Assembly (NCBI GenBank): GCA_035507035.1
Contig: DATJOJ010000035.1
Span: forward strand, 62,001 to 126,000
Direction: 5' to 3'
Length of the DNA: 64,000 bases
Source of the DNA: DATJOJ01 sp035507035
GTDB lineage: Bacteria > Acidobacteriota > Terriglobia > Terriglobales > Acidobacteriaceae
Part shown: positions 18,436 to 26,318 of the stretch, piece by piece
Layout: the number at the start of each line of letters is the position of its first letter
Numbering within the stretch: position 1 is the stretch's first letter
Position numbers and translations under genes: made by a program
The notes under the pieces: generated by a model
The model's database searches: none
The model's input: the letters and a program-made list of their open reading frames with translations, nothing else
Told to the model about the DNA's origin: nothing

Positions 18436-19653
18436 TTATTGGGAGACTTCGAAGACGACGCCCTGGTTGTAGTCGCCCCCAAGCCGTGTCGTGCCGTAGA
18501 CATTCCCTTTCGGGTCGACGAGCAGGGTGCAGGTCGGGTCGGACCCGTCAGCCCCAGAGAACGAGAACGTGCGCCGCCGTAATCCTGCGGATGTGGGCGT
18601 GAGCTCGTAGACCACGCCGTGGCCGTTTTCCCCGTCGCTACGAGCGGTTCCATATAGGTTACCTGCTCCGTCGAATATCACGCCTGCCCAGGGTGCCGCC
18701 CCATCAACGCCCGTGAAGGAAATGGACTCCTCCTTTCCGCTATGGCTAGCCTCTAGCTCGAAGACCAATCCCATTCCTTCTGAGCCACCAGCCGAGGCTG
18801 TTCCGTAAAGGTTGTCCGAGGAATTAAAAACCAGGGAACCGGTTGGATTCTCTCCGTCTATACCCTGGAAGTCGTGCAGCACGGTTTCTTTCCAACTGCC
18901 GTTGGTCTGTGGCGACAGCATGAACACAGTACCAGATCCCTCGGTGCCGCCATAGTAGGCTGCACCGTAGAGATTGCCAGCCTGGTCGAAGACCAAATTA
19001 CCTTCGGGAAGCGAACCGTCTGTTCCCTTGAAGCGGTGAAGAACCGTTTCCGACCACGGGCCGTCCGCGCCGGGACTCAGCTCGAAAACTACGCCAGCCC
19101 CAAAGCCGCAGTCCTCGGTGCCCCCAAGCTGGGTCGTCCCGTAGAGGTTGCCCTCCACATCTAGGATTACTCCCCCAGCCGGACTTGTTCCATCTCTGCA
19201 GTGCGTTGCGGAGCCGAAATTGTACAGAACGCTTTGCTGCCATCCGCGTGAACTCGGCGTCAGCTCGAAAACAACCCCGAGATCCTGAGCGCCCCCAGAG
19301 TATGTTGTGCCGTACAGGTTTCCCGCCGAATCGAAAATAAGATTCGAAACAGGGCTCGCCCCATCAGGGCCTGAAAAGCTGTAGATCACGCTTTCCCGCC
19401 ACGCACCTCCGGGCCCGCGCTCCAACTCGAACACAACGCCACAGCCGCCAAAGCACGCGCCGCTCCCGCCTGTATACGTGGTTCCGTAAAGATTGCCCGC
19501 GGTATCCGCGATTAGGCTCGCAGCGGGTTCGGCCCCATCACTGGCCCCCGAGAAAGCATAGAGTACGGTCTCACTGGCCATTGCCGAGGCTCTCGAGGAA
19601 AGCGAAAATGCCGCTAATACGACCGTAGTTATAAGAGCTGCAACGCTTTTCAC
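18436..19653 (-). CDS. Exported GloVer-repeat protein
   Basis: A 405-residue exported protein (signal peptide about residues 1-27). It is built of seven tandem repeats, each containing a form of NLYGTTYxGG followed by GVVFEL, the GloVer repeat, likely forming a beta-propeller-like fold. Copies include NLYGTTYTGG, NLYGTTQLGG, NLYGAAYYGG and NVYGTTRLGG. Such proteins are abundant in Acidobacteriota; their role is unknown, perhaps carbohydrate or surface binding. No C-terminal anchor is obvious. Confidence 0.88.
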   Translation of the reverse strand: MKSVAALITTVVLAAFSLSSRASAMASETVLYAFSGASDGAEPAASLIADTAGNLYGTTYTGGSGACFGGCGVVFELERGPGGAWRESVIYSFSGPDGASPVSNLIFDSAGNLYGTTYSGGAQDLGVVFELTPSSRGWQQSVLYNFGSATHCRDGTSPAGGVILDVEGNLYGTTQLGGTEDCGFGAGVVFELSPGADGPWSETVLHRFKGTDGSLPEGNLVFDQAGNLYGAAYYGGTEGSGTVFMLSPQTNGSWKETVLHDFQGIDGENPTGSLVFNSSDNLYGTASAGGSEGMGLVFELEASHSGKEESISFTGVDGAAPWAGVIFDGAGNLYGTARSDGENGHGVVYELTPTSAGLRRRTFSFSGADGSDPTCTLLVDPKGNVYGTTRLGGDYNQGVVFEVSQ

Positions 19654-19770
19654 GGAGTATGCCGTCTCTTGAGGCTTCGGGCTGGGGAGGCAGCCCCGAT
19701 GATGATAGCATGGCCTGCCAAGTGCGACATGCTGTGGGACTGTGAGGTGGGTCTACAAAGAAAAGATTGG

Positions 19771-19800
19771 TGTAGGGCGGACAAGAATGTCCGCCCTACA
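19771..19800 (-). terminator. Perfect inverted repeat, likely ftsH terminator and REP-like element
   Basis: TGTAGGGCGGACA (19771-19783) and TGTCCGCCCTACA (19788-19800) form a perfect 13-bp stem with a 4-nt loop. On the minus strand a T-rich tract (TCTTTTCTTT) follows, and outer AAGATTG/CAATCTT arms extend the structure. It sits just after the ftsH stop codon. The composition resembles the REP hairpins around 61.4-61.9 kb, so it may be a REP-like element reused as a terminator. Confidence 0.75.
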
Positions 19801-19814
19801 CACAATCAATCTTC

Positions 19815-21722
19815 TTACGCTCTTGCCGGACTTTCGCCGCCCTTGGCAAGTCCCGGCCGTCCCGGCTCCGGCTTCAGCACCTGCTGCACGCCGTCGTCGG
19901 GTCGCGGGGGAGGCGTGATCTTGGGCAGTTCCTTGCCTTCGATAAGCAGTTTGATTTCGTTGGCGTCGAGCACTTCGCGCTCCAGCAATGCCAGCGCGAT
20001 CCGCACCAGCGTATCGTGGTTACCACCCAGGATGCTCTTGGCCGTGTCGTAACCCGTGCTGATGATCCGCCGCACTTCCTCGTCGATCTTGATGGCCGTA
20101 GCTTCGCTATAGTCGCGATGCTGCGCGATTTCGCGCCCCAGGAAGATCTGCTCTTCTTTCTTGCCGAAGGTCAACGGGCCCAGCGAGCTCATGCCGAACT
20201 CGCAGACCATCTTGCGCGCCATCTCCGTGGCCCGCTCAATGTCGTTGCCCGCGCCGGTGCTCATCTGGTTGAGGAACATCTCTTCTGCGATGCGGCCGCC
20301 CATCATAATGGCGATTTCGGTCTCGAGATATTCCTTGGTGTAGTTGTGCTTGTCGTCGATGGGCAACTGCATGGTCACGCCTAGCGCCATTCCGCGCGGG
20401 ATGATCGTAACTTTGTGCAGTGGATCGGAATTCGGCAACTTGGCTGCGACTAGCGCGTGTCCCGCCTCGTGATATGCCGTAACTTTCTTCTCTTCTTCCG
20501 AAAGCAGGAGCGACTTGCGCTCCACGCCCATCAAGACTTTATCTTTCGCGATCTCAAAGTCGTACATCAGAACGGCTTTGCGATTCTGCCGCGCCGCGCC
20601 CAATGCCGCTTCATTCACCATGTTGGCCAGATCAGCTCCGGAGAAGCCCGGTGTGCCACGCGCCAAAACCTGAAGATCGACATCGTCGGCCAAGGGAATT
20701 TTGCGCGTGTGCACGCGGAGGATTTCCTCACGCCCGCGAACGTCAGGTCGATTCACTACAACGCGGCGATCGAAACGGCCCGGCCGCAACAGCGCTGGGT
20801 CGAGCACGTCCGGGCGGTTGGTGGCGGCCATCAGGATAACGCCTTCGTTCGACTCGAAGCCGTCCATTTCAACCAACAGTTGATTCAAAGTTTGCTCGCG
20901 CTCATCGTGTCCGCCGCCAAGGCCAGCACCGCGATGACGTCCAACCGCGTCAATTTCGTCGATGAAGATGATGCAGGGAGCATTCTTCTTGCCCTGCTCA
21001 AACAAGTCGCGTACGCGGCTCGCGCCAACGCCCACGAACATCTCTACGAAATCTGAACCGGAAATTGAGAAGAAAGGAACGTTGGCTTCGCCGGCGACTG
21101 CTCGCGCCAACAGGGTTTTGCCGGTTCCCGGAGGCCCAACCAGCAACACACCCTTAGGGATTCGTCCACCGAGCTTCTGGAATTTCTGCGCCTCGCGCAG
21201 AAATTCGATAATTTCGCGCAGCTCTTCTTTCGCCTCATCCACGCCCGCCACGTCTTTAAACGTGACTTTTTTCTGCTGCATGGAGAGCAGCCGCGCACGG
21301 CTTTTGCCGAAGGAAAGGGCTTTATTTCCGCCGGTTTGCATCTGGCGGATCATGAAGAACCACAAAGCAGCCAGCAAGATAAGCGGCGCCAGATTCAGCA
21401 GCCAGCTCGGCCAGCTTCCATTGCTGATGTCTTTGATCGTGATATTGACGCTCTTGTCGCGCAGCGTCTTGATCATGTCGGGATAGTTCGCCGGGACGGT
21501 TGTGTGGAACATTGAACCGTCGTTCTGCAGCTTGCCGCGAACTTCCATGCCGATGATGGTGACCTCTTTAACGTTGCCCTGGTCCACCTCGGACATGAAT
21601 TGCGAGAAATTAATCTCTTTGTCTTTTTGCCCCGCTCCTCCGGCCTTGACTACCTGCCACAGCAGGAAGGCTGAGAGCACGATCACCAACCAAAAAACCA
21701 CCGTCTTCGCTGTCGAATTCAC
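19815..21722 (-). CDS. ftsH: ATP-dependent zinc metalloprotease FtsH
   Basis: A 635-residue membrane AAA+ protease that extracts and degrades misfolded or regulatory membrane and cytosolic proteins. TM helices lie at about 8-24 and 107-126, with a periplasmic domain between. Walker A GPPGTGKT is at 196-203, Walker B IIFIDEID at about 251-258, and the second region of homology contains RPGRFDR. The zinc site is HEAGH (418-422). The tail is Pro/Gly-rich. It follows tilS and hpt on the same strand, the conserved tilS-hpt-ftsH order. Confidence 0.97.
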   Translation of the reverse strand: MNSTAKTVVFWLVIVLSAFLLWQVVKAGGAGQKDKEINFSQFMSEVDQGNVKEVTIIGMEVRGKLQNDGSMFHTTVPANYPDMIKTLRDKSVNITIKDISNGSWPSWLLNLAPLILLAALWFFMIRQMQTGGNKALSFGKSRARLLSMQQKKVTFKDVAGVDEAKEELREIIEFLREAQKFQKLGGRIPKGVLLVGPPGTGKTLLARAVAGEANVPFFSISGSDFVEMFVGVGASRVRDLFEQGKKNAPCIIFIDEIDAVGRHRGAGLGGGHDEREQTLNQLLVEMDGFESNEGVILMAATNRPDVLDPALLRPGRFDRRVVVNRPDVRGREEILRVHTRKIPLADDVDLQVLARGTPGFSGADLANMVNEAALGAARQNRKAVLMYDFEIAKDKVLMGVERKSLLLSEEEKKVTAYHEAGHALVAAKLPNSDPLHKVTIIPRGMALGVTMQLPIDDKHNYTKEYLETEIAIMMGGRIAEEMFLNQMSTGAGNDIERATEMARKMVCEFGMSSLGPLTFGKKEEQIFLGREIAQHRDYSEATAIKIDEEVRRIISTGYDTAKSILGGNHDTLVRIALALLEREVLDANEIKLLIEGKELPKITPPPRPDDGVQQVLKPEPGRPGLAKGGESPARA

Positions 21723-21881
21723 CTAATAAACCCCTGAGCTGACAAGTTCTTCTTTACTGCACTCCAAACATGATCTTCGCCCAGTGATTAGATGCCTGTG
21801 GGCGGATTTGGATAGAAGAAGTTGCTAGCTATGACATTCTATCCTGTCTTGTGGAAAAACGGAGGGCGTTCTTTCTATAAC

Positions 21882-22436
21882 TTAAGTCACGGTCCCGCTT
21901 TGGCTGGCAACCGCTATAAAAGGCAGATTGCGCTGGGTTTGGTCGGGCGAGCCAAGGCCGTAACCCACCAGAAATGCTTCTTCGACGAGGAAGCCAAAAT
22001 AATCAGGTTGAAGCTGGACGCGCCGCGCTGACTGGCGATCCAGCAGGGTGACGACCCGGACCGATGCCGCTCCTCGCAACCGCAAATCGCTGACTAGGAA
22101 TTCGGTGGTCACTCCGGAATGAATGATGCCCTCCACCAGCAAAATATGCTGACCGCGAATGTCGGCGTCGTGACTGAAGAAAATCTCAAGAAAACCGGCA
22201 GTCTTTTCTTTCTCGTGAGCGTACTTCGGCTTGATGAACTGGCAGATGACCGGAACCTCTAACACCCGTACCAGGTCGGCCATGAAGATGAATCCGTTCT
22301 CCAGCAGCGCCAGGGCGTGGATGGTTTTGCCTTTGTAGTCGTCGGAAATCTGACGTGCCATCTCGCGCACGCGCTTTTGCAGCTGTTCTGCGGGAATCAG
22401 CACATGCAAGTTCTGTTGTTTCGCCACAGCATTCAT
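21882..22436 (-). CDS. hpt: Hypoxanthine phosphoribosyltransferase-like protein with altered PRPP loop
   Basis: A 184-residue type I phosphoribosyltransferase in the position of hpt between tilS and ftsH. The C-terminal part fits purine-salvage HPRT (QPDYFGF, VGYGLG, RNLPFIAV). The PRPP loop, normally ED-IIDTG, here reads VEGIIHSGVTT: Gly103 replaces the second acidic residue and His106 replaces the catalytic-base Asp. Activity may therefore be altered. ATG 22436 overlaps the tilS stop by 4 nt, giving translational coupling. A change of substrate or a regulatory role is possible. Confidence 0.8.
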   Translation of the reverse strand: MNAVAKQQNLHVLIPAEQLQKRVREMARQISDDYKGKTIHALALLENGFIFMADLVRVLEVPVICQFIKPKYAHEKEKTAGFLEIFFSHDADIRGQHILLVEGIIHSGVTTEFLVSDLRLRGAASVRVVTLLDRQSARRVQLQPDYFGFLVEEAFLVGYGLGSPDQTQRNLPFIAVASQSGTVT

Positions 22437-23812
22437 AACGGCTCGGTCCTCGAGTTGAGAGGAATTTCTCGAATCAGCACTGCCTGATTTGTTTTGCTCT
22501 CGGCGCGAAGGGCCCTGGGTACCGCAAATCCACGCACCCAAACAATCGCGCTGCCACTGACCACCACCGGCCAGCCGGTTTTTTCGGCACCGGTCAAATG
22601 ACGTTCTTGCAGCAGTTCCTTGATCTTTTTTTCGGCCTTGGTGTGCGGCGGCCAAAAGCGATCGCCCGGACGCCAATTTCGGACGCACAACTCGTCGCGC
22701 AACGCAGTTCGATTCAGCAGATGATCGGGATTATACGCCCCTTTCTCCGAAATCAAGACGCTTTCAAAGCGTGAACCGGTCTCTGGAACGTCAACAGCGC
22801 CGGGCACCGGCAAGCTATATTCGTAATCGGTCCGTTTTTTTTCTGCACAATGTTCGAAGCGCAACTCATCTTTCTTGCGGGAAGCTAGCCAATCTTTTGG
22901 CAATGCGGCAGATTCGCCGGATGCTAATTGCAAGATTTCTTCCACGTGGCGAAATTCCAAGCGAATTCCTACCGACTCGGCAATTAAGCGAATGACGCGC
23001 CTTTGCATGGCCAACGGAAGACCTCTCAAAGTCGTGAGTTTGAGGGTCGGCCTGATTGGCGCGGGTAAGACCTTCGTTACTTCCTGCTCCCAGTATTCTT
23101 CTTCGGCTCGAGCAATCTCCGCGGTTTCGGCCAAGGCTTCGCGGACCAGCGGATTGAGATTCCGCTCCATCCGCGGCAAGATGCCGTGCCGAATTCGATT
23201 ACGCGCATGGCGCAAATCACGATTGCTTGCATCTTCACGCCAGTCTTGGCCCAGTTCTCGCAAGTAAGCTTCCAGATCCTTGCGCCTCGTTCCCAGCAGC
23301 GGCCGAATCACTGAGAACTGAGAACCTTCAACCGACAACTGAGGATAGATTCCTGCCAACCCACGAGTTCCGGCGCCACGCATGATTCTCAGAAGGACGG
23401 TTTCGGCTTGATCGTCGAGGGTATGTGCCGTGGCAATGCGGTTCACACGGCCTCCCCGTAACAACCTGCGAAAAAATTCGTAGCGCGCTTCGCGGGCTGC
23501 TGTTTCCAGGCTTAAATGCCTCTTTAGCGCGAAGGCGGCGACGTCTGTGCTGTCAGCGTGCAACTCGAGTTTGTGACGCCGGGCCAGCTCCGCTACGAAG
23601 TGCTCGTCCGCGTCGGAGTCCGCTCCGCGCAGTTTGTGATTGAAGTGAACAACCGAAAGCACGATGCCAAGTTGTTTGCGCAACTCAAGAAGTAAACGAA
23701 GAAGAGCAACCGAATCGGCCCCGCCGGAGACAGCCGTACCTACGCGATCCCCTGCTTTCAGAAGCCTGCGTTTGTGGATGTAGGCGGTAACGGATTCCGG
23801 GAGCGACTGCAC
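22433..23812 (-). CDS. tilS: tRNA(Ile)-lysidine synthetase
   Basis: A 459-residue enzyme that attaches lysine to C34 of the CAU-anticodon tRNA(Ile), changing it to read AUA. The N-terminal PP-loop motif is SGGADS (29-34), followed by HFNHKLRG, the typical TAHTLDDQAET and RIMRGAGTRGL. The C-terminal TilS substrate-binding domain contains RNWRPGDRFWPPH. It is the first gene of the tilS-hpt-ftsH cluster and overlaps hpt by 4 nt. Confidence 0.95.
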   Translation of the reverse strand: MQSLPESVTAYIHKRRLLKAGDRVGTAVSGGADSVALLRLLLELRKQLGIVLSVVHFNHKLRGADSDADEHFVAELARRHKLELHADSTDVAAFALKRHLSLETAAREARYEFFRRLLRGGRVNRIATAHTLDDQAETVLLRIMRGAGTRGLAGIYPQLSVEGSQFSVIRPLLGTRRKDLEAYLRELGQDWREDASNRDLRHARNRIRHGILPRMERNLNPLVREALAETAEIARAEEEYWEQEVTKVLPAPIRPTLKLTTLRGLPLAMQRRVIRLIAESVGIRLEFRHVEEILQLASGESAALPKDWLASRKKDELRFEHCAEKKRTDYEYSLPVPGAVDVPETGSRFESVLISEKGAYNPDHLLNRTALRDELCVRNWRPGDRFWPPHTKAEKKIKELLQERHLTGAEKTGWPVVVSGSAIVWVRGFAVPRALRAESKTNQAVLIREIPLNSRTEPL

Positions 23813-23868
23813 GAAAACATGTTACATCCCTAGTCGGGCTAGACGCGGGCGAAGACGCACGCGTTACA

Positions 23869-24720
23869 TCAATCCGCGTCTCGCCTCGTCATTAATTGAT
23901 TGACATCCGAGTGCGCGGGCGCGCCTTCGATCGAGATGTAGGTGCCCGTTGTTTTTAGCTCTTTCGCCATACGCTGCAATAATCCTAGAGTCGCGCGCAT
24001 CGGCGCCGAACCCAGGCTGACCCGCGCCACGCCCAGTTTTTCCAACTCGCCCACCGACAGCGATCCCGGACCGGCCAGAATATTCAGCGGACAATTCAGA
24101 TCGTGTACCAGCTTGAGAATCGTTTCAGCGTCTCGCACTCCGGGTACGAAGATACAATCTGCTCCCGCATCTCGATATGCCAACCCTCGCCGAAGCGTCT
24201 CGTCATAGCGCGTCGCCGGAGAACCAACCTGCTCCAGGTAGACATCCGTTCGCGCGTTCAGGACCACGAGCACCCCCGTCTTAAAAACCGTCTCGCGGAT
24301 GGCGCGAATCTTCTCGACTTGTAGCCCGATATCGACCAGCGGCCGCTGCACATCGCCGGCCCCGTCTTCGAGGTTCATGCCGACGGCTCCGGCCTCGATG
24401 ACCGCGCGCGTAGTCTCAGCAGCATCTTCAGGGCGATTGCCGTAGCCAGCCTCGATATCGGCGGTCACGGGCACTCTCACCGCCCGAACGATGCGCGCCA
24501 CTCGCGCCAGCATTTCTTCTCGCGCGATTCTCTGCCCGTCGGGATAGCCCAGCGAGAATGCAATTCCGGCGCTAGTGGTCGCAATGGCCGGGAATCCTGC
24601 TTCTTCGATTACGCGGGCGCTGACCACGTCCCAGGCATTGGGGAGCACGAGAACTTTTCCCCCGCGATGTAGCATGCGGAAGGCGTTAGCCTTGGCTTTT
24701 TGCTCGTCGAGATTGGGCAT
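23869..24720 (-). CDS. Isocitrate lyase/PEP mutase family protein
   Basis: A 283-residue TIM-barrel protein of the PEP mutase/2-methylisocitrate lyase-like group. It has LPNAWDVVSARV, TADIEAGYG, GMNLEDGAG and LNARTDVYL, which place Mg2+ and substrate-binding acids. It lacks the KKCGH motif of true isocitrate lyases, and the variant seen here is the oxaloacetate-hydrolase or carboxyphosphonoenolpyruvate-mutase-like type with no firmly known substrate. It is distinct from the true isocitrate lyase at 50.6 kb. Confidence 0.85.
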   Translation of the reverse strand: MPNLDEQKAKANAFRMLHRGGKVLVLPNAWDVVSARVIEEAGFPAIATTSAGIAFSLGYPDGQRIAREEMLARVARIVRAVRVPVTADIEAGYGNRPEDAAETTRAVIEAGAVGMNLEDGAGDVQRPLVDIGLQVEKIRAIRETVFKTGVLVVLNARTDVYLEQVGSPATRYDETLRRGLAYRDAGADCIFVPGVRDAETILKLVHDLNCPLNILAGPGSLSVGELEKLGVARVSLGSAPMRATLGLLQRMAKELKTTGTYISIEGAPAHSDVNQLMTRRDAD

Positions 24721-24838
24721 AGGTAATCGATGAGTCGCCTAAGAAATGGATGCAGAACAAAACTTCGACCTTGAGGAGCCTGTTAGCGTTCGAATCCGTT
24801 TCCCGCGCAGAAGGACAACTCCCTCCCGTAACCCAAAA

Positions 24839-24854
24839 TGTGATGCGCGTCACT
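24839..24854. promoter_or_regulatory. CRP/FNR-type binding site
   Basis: TGTGATGCGCGTCACT fits the TGTGA-N6-TCACA pattern and is preceded by AAAA. It lies between the PEP-mutase-like gene (minus) and the HlyD/glycosyltransferase operon (plus), so it could control either. Nothing else is recognised in this 301-bp gap. Confidence 0.5.
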
Positions 24855-25021
24855 CGACGAAGTCCCAGCCGACCGGCGATACTCTTCCAACCTCGTTGCG
24901 CGCACCTGGGGCGACTAAAGTGCATTTTGTGACCTGCGGTCGCACCACTGAAAATTAGAGAATTGCAAAAACCTTTCCGCAGGGCCGATTTAGGCTGTCG
25001 GAGAATCTTGGAGAGTGAGTG

Positions 25022-26308
25022 ATGGGCGCGGCGCCTCAGCCGGCAAGAGCACACAGCTCGGCTAACGCCGAAGCCCAGGAAAGCCCTGCGGCGCGCCGGC
25101 GCATTCCCACTCGCCCCCTGAAGATCGCGGTCGGCGCTGCTCTGCTGCTGGCGGGCGCGTACGGCATTTTTTCTGAACATCAGTTTATCGCCAGCGACAA
25201 CGCCGTGGTTACCGCCTACGTAGTCGAGGTTCGCACTCCGATCGAAGGCACAGTAAGCAATCTGCTGAATGCCGTTGGCACCCGCGTTTCCGAAAATTCT
25301 GTGATTGGGCATGTGGAAAATCCACGAGTCGATCAGCAACATTTACAAAACCTGCGCGACCTTGAAGAACAAGCACGCAGCAGTATTGCGGCCATTGTTG
25401 CCGAGCGCGACAACCTCCAAAAACAACGCCAACAGCTCCTATTCCGTGCCGGTGCTCACATTCAAGCTGTGTCTACGCGGCTTCGCCTTCAAACCGCCGA
25501 AGCGCAGGGGCTGCTGACCGCCAAGCAGGCAGCTCTGAAGGAAGCGACCCTCGAGCTCAACCGCGGACAGAAATTGCACGACGCCGGCATCATTTCGGAC
25601 GCGGACATGGATAAACTTCAGGCCCAATTCGATATCGCCACCCAGGAGTTTGTAGCTCAGCAGGCCGACCTCGGCGCGGTTCGCGAGGAGGCCGACGCTG
25701 CCTCGCGCGGCATCATGATTGAACCGGGCATCAACGATGTCGCCTATTCGCGCCAGCGGGCCGACGAAATCGACTTCAGACTCTCGGAGATCGACCGCAA
25801 CCTGGTGGCGCTGCGGTCGCAAGCCAATCAGGCCAGCAAAGATGTGCAAACCGAGGCCAAGCGGGCAGAACTGGTCCATGATGCTGACCTGGTCGCGCCT
25901 GCGTCGGGAGTTCTTTGGAAGCTGAATGCTTTGAATGGCGAGCACATCTCCGCAGGCGATCCCGTTCTCCAAATCGTCGATTGCTCTAAGGACTTCATTC
26001 TTGTGGAAGTTCCTCAAGATCGTGTGCCCGAAATCGTAGTCGGCGGGAAAGCCCGCTTTCGGTTGAGCGGCGAATCGTCCGAGCGGGCTGGCGTGGTTCT
26101 TTCGGTGAGCGGCCAGGAATTGAAGGACGAAAATGAAAACCTGGCTGCATTCCCACCCTTGAGCCTTGACGTACGACGCGCCACCATCCGTGTCGGAGTT
26201 ACCAGCGCCGCGCGCGCCGGCGAGTGTTTAGTCGGCAGGACCGCCAGGGTCTTGCTCCCCGCCAGCGGAGGCAGCCCGCTCAGCCGCTGGTACCAGCATT
26301 TCTTCTGA
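25022..26308 (+). CDS. HlyD-family periplasmic adaptor for polysaccharide secretion
   Basis: A 428-residue protein with an N-terminal membrane helix (about 36-50) followed by a HlyD-type layout: a lipoyl half (VEVRTPIEGTVSNLLNAVGT), a long coiled-coil hairpin (about 110-290), the second lipoyl half (LVAPASGVLWKLNALNGEHI) and a beta-barrel. It is 10 bp upstream of a BcsA-like synthase, with GAGGAG in the gap, so the two form an operon. By analogy with Alg44 beside Alg8, it may guide the nascent glucan or other polymer through the periplasm; unlike Alg44 it has no PilZ domain. Confidence 0.88.
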   Translation: MGAAPQPARAHSSANAEAQESPAARRRIPTRPLKIAVGAALLLAGAYGIFSEHQFIASDNAVVTAYVVEVRTPIEGTVSNLLNAVGTRVSENSVIGHVENPRVDQQHLQNLRDLEEQARSSIAAIVAERDNLQKQRQQLLFRAGAHIQAVSTRLRLQTAEAQGLLTAKQAALKEATLELNRGQKLHDAGIISDADMDKLQAQFDIATQEFVAQQADLGAVREEADAASRGIMIEPGINDVAYSRQRADEIDFRLSEIDRNLVALRSQANQASKDVQTEAKRAELVHDADLVAPASGVLWKLNALNGEHISAGDPVLQIVDCSKDFILVEVPQDRVPEIVVGGKARFRLSGESSERAGVVLSVSGQELKDENENLAAFPPLSLDVRRATIRVGVTSAARAGECLVGRTARVLLPASGGSPLSRWYQHFF

Positions 26309-26318
26309 GGAGATTCGC

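Noticed and set aside
24686..25342. 218-codon minus-strand frame spanning the gap and the start of the HlyD gene
   Set aside because: Composition and lack of any domain suggest noise; it overlaps starts of two real genes on different strands.
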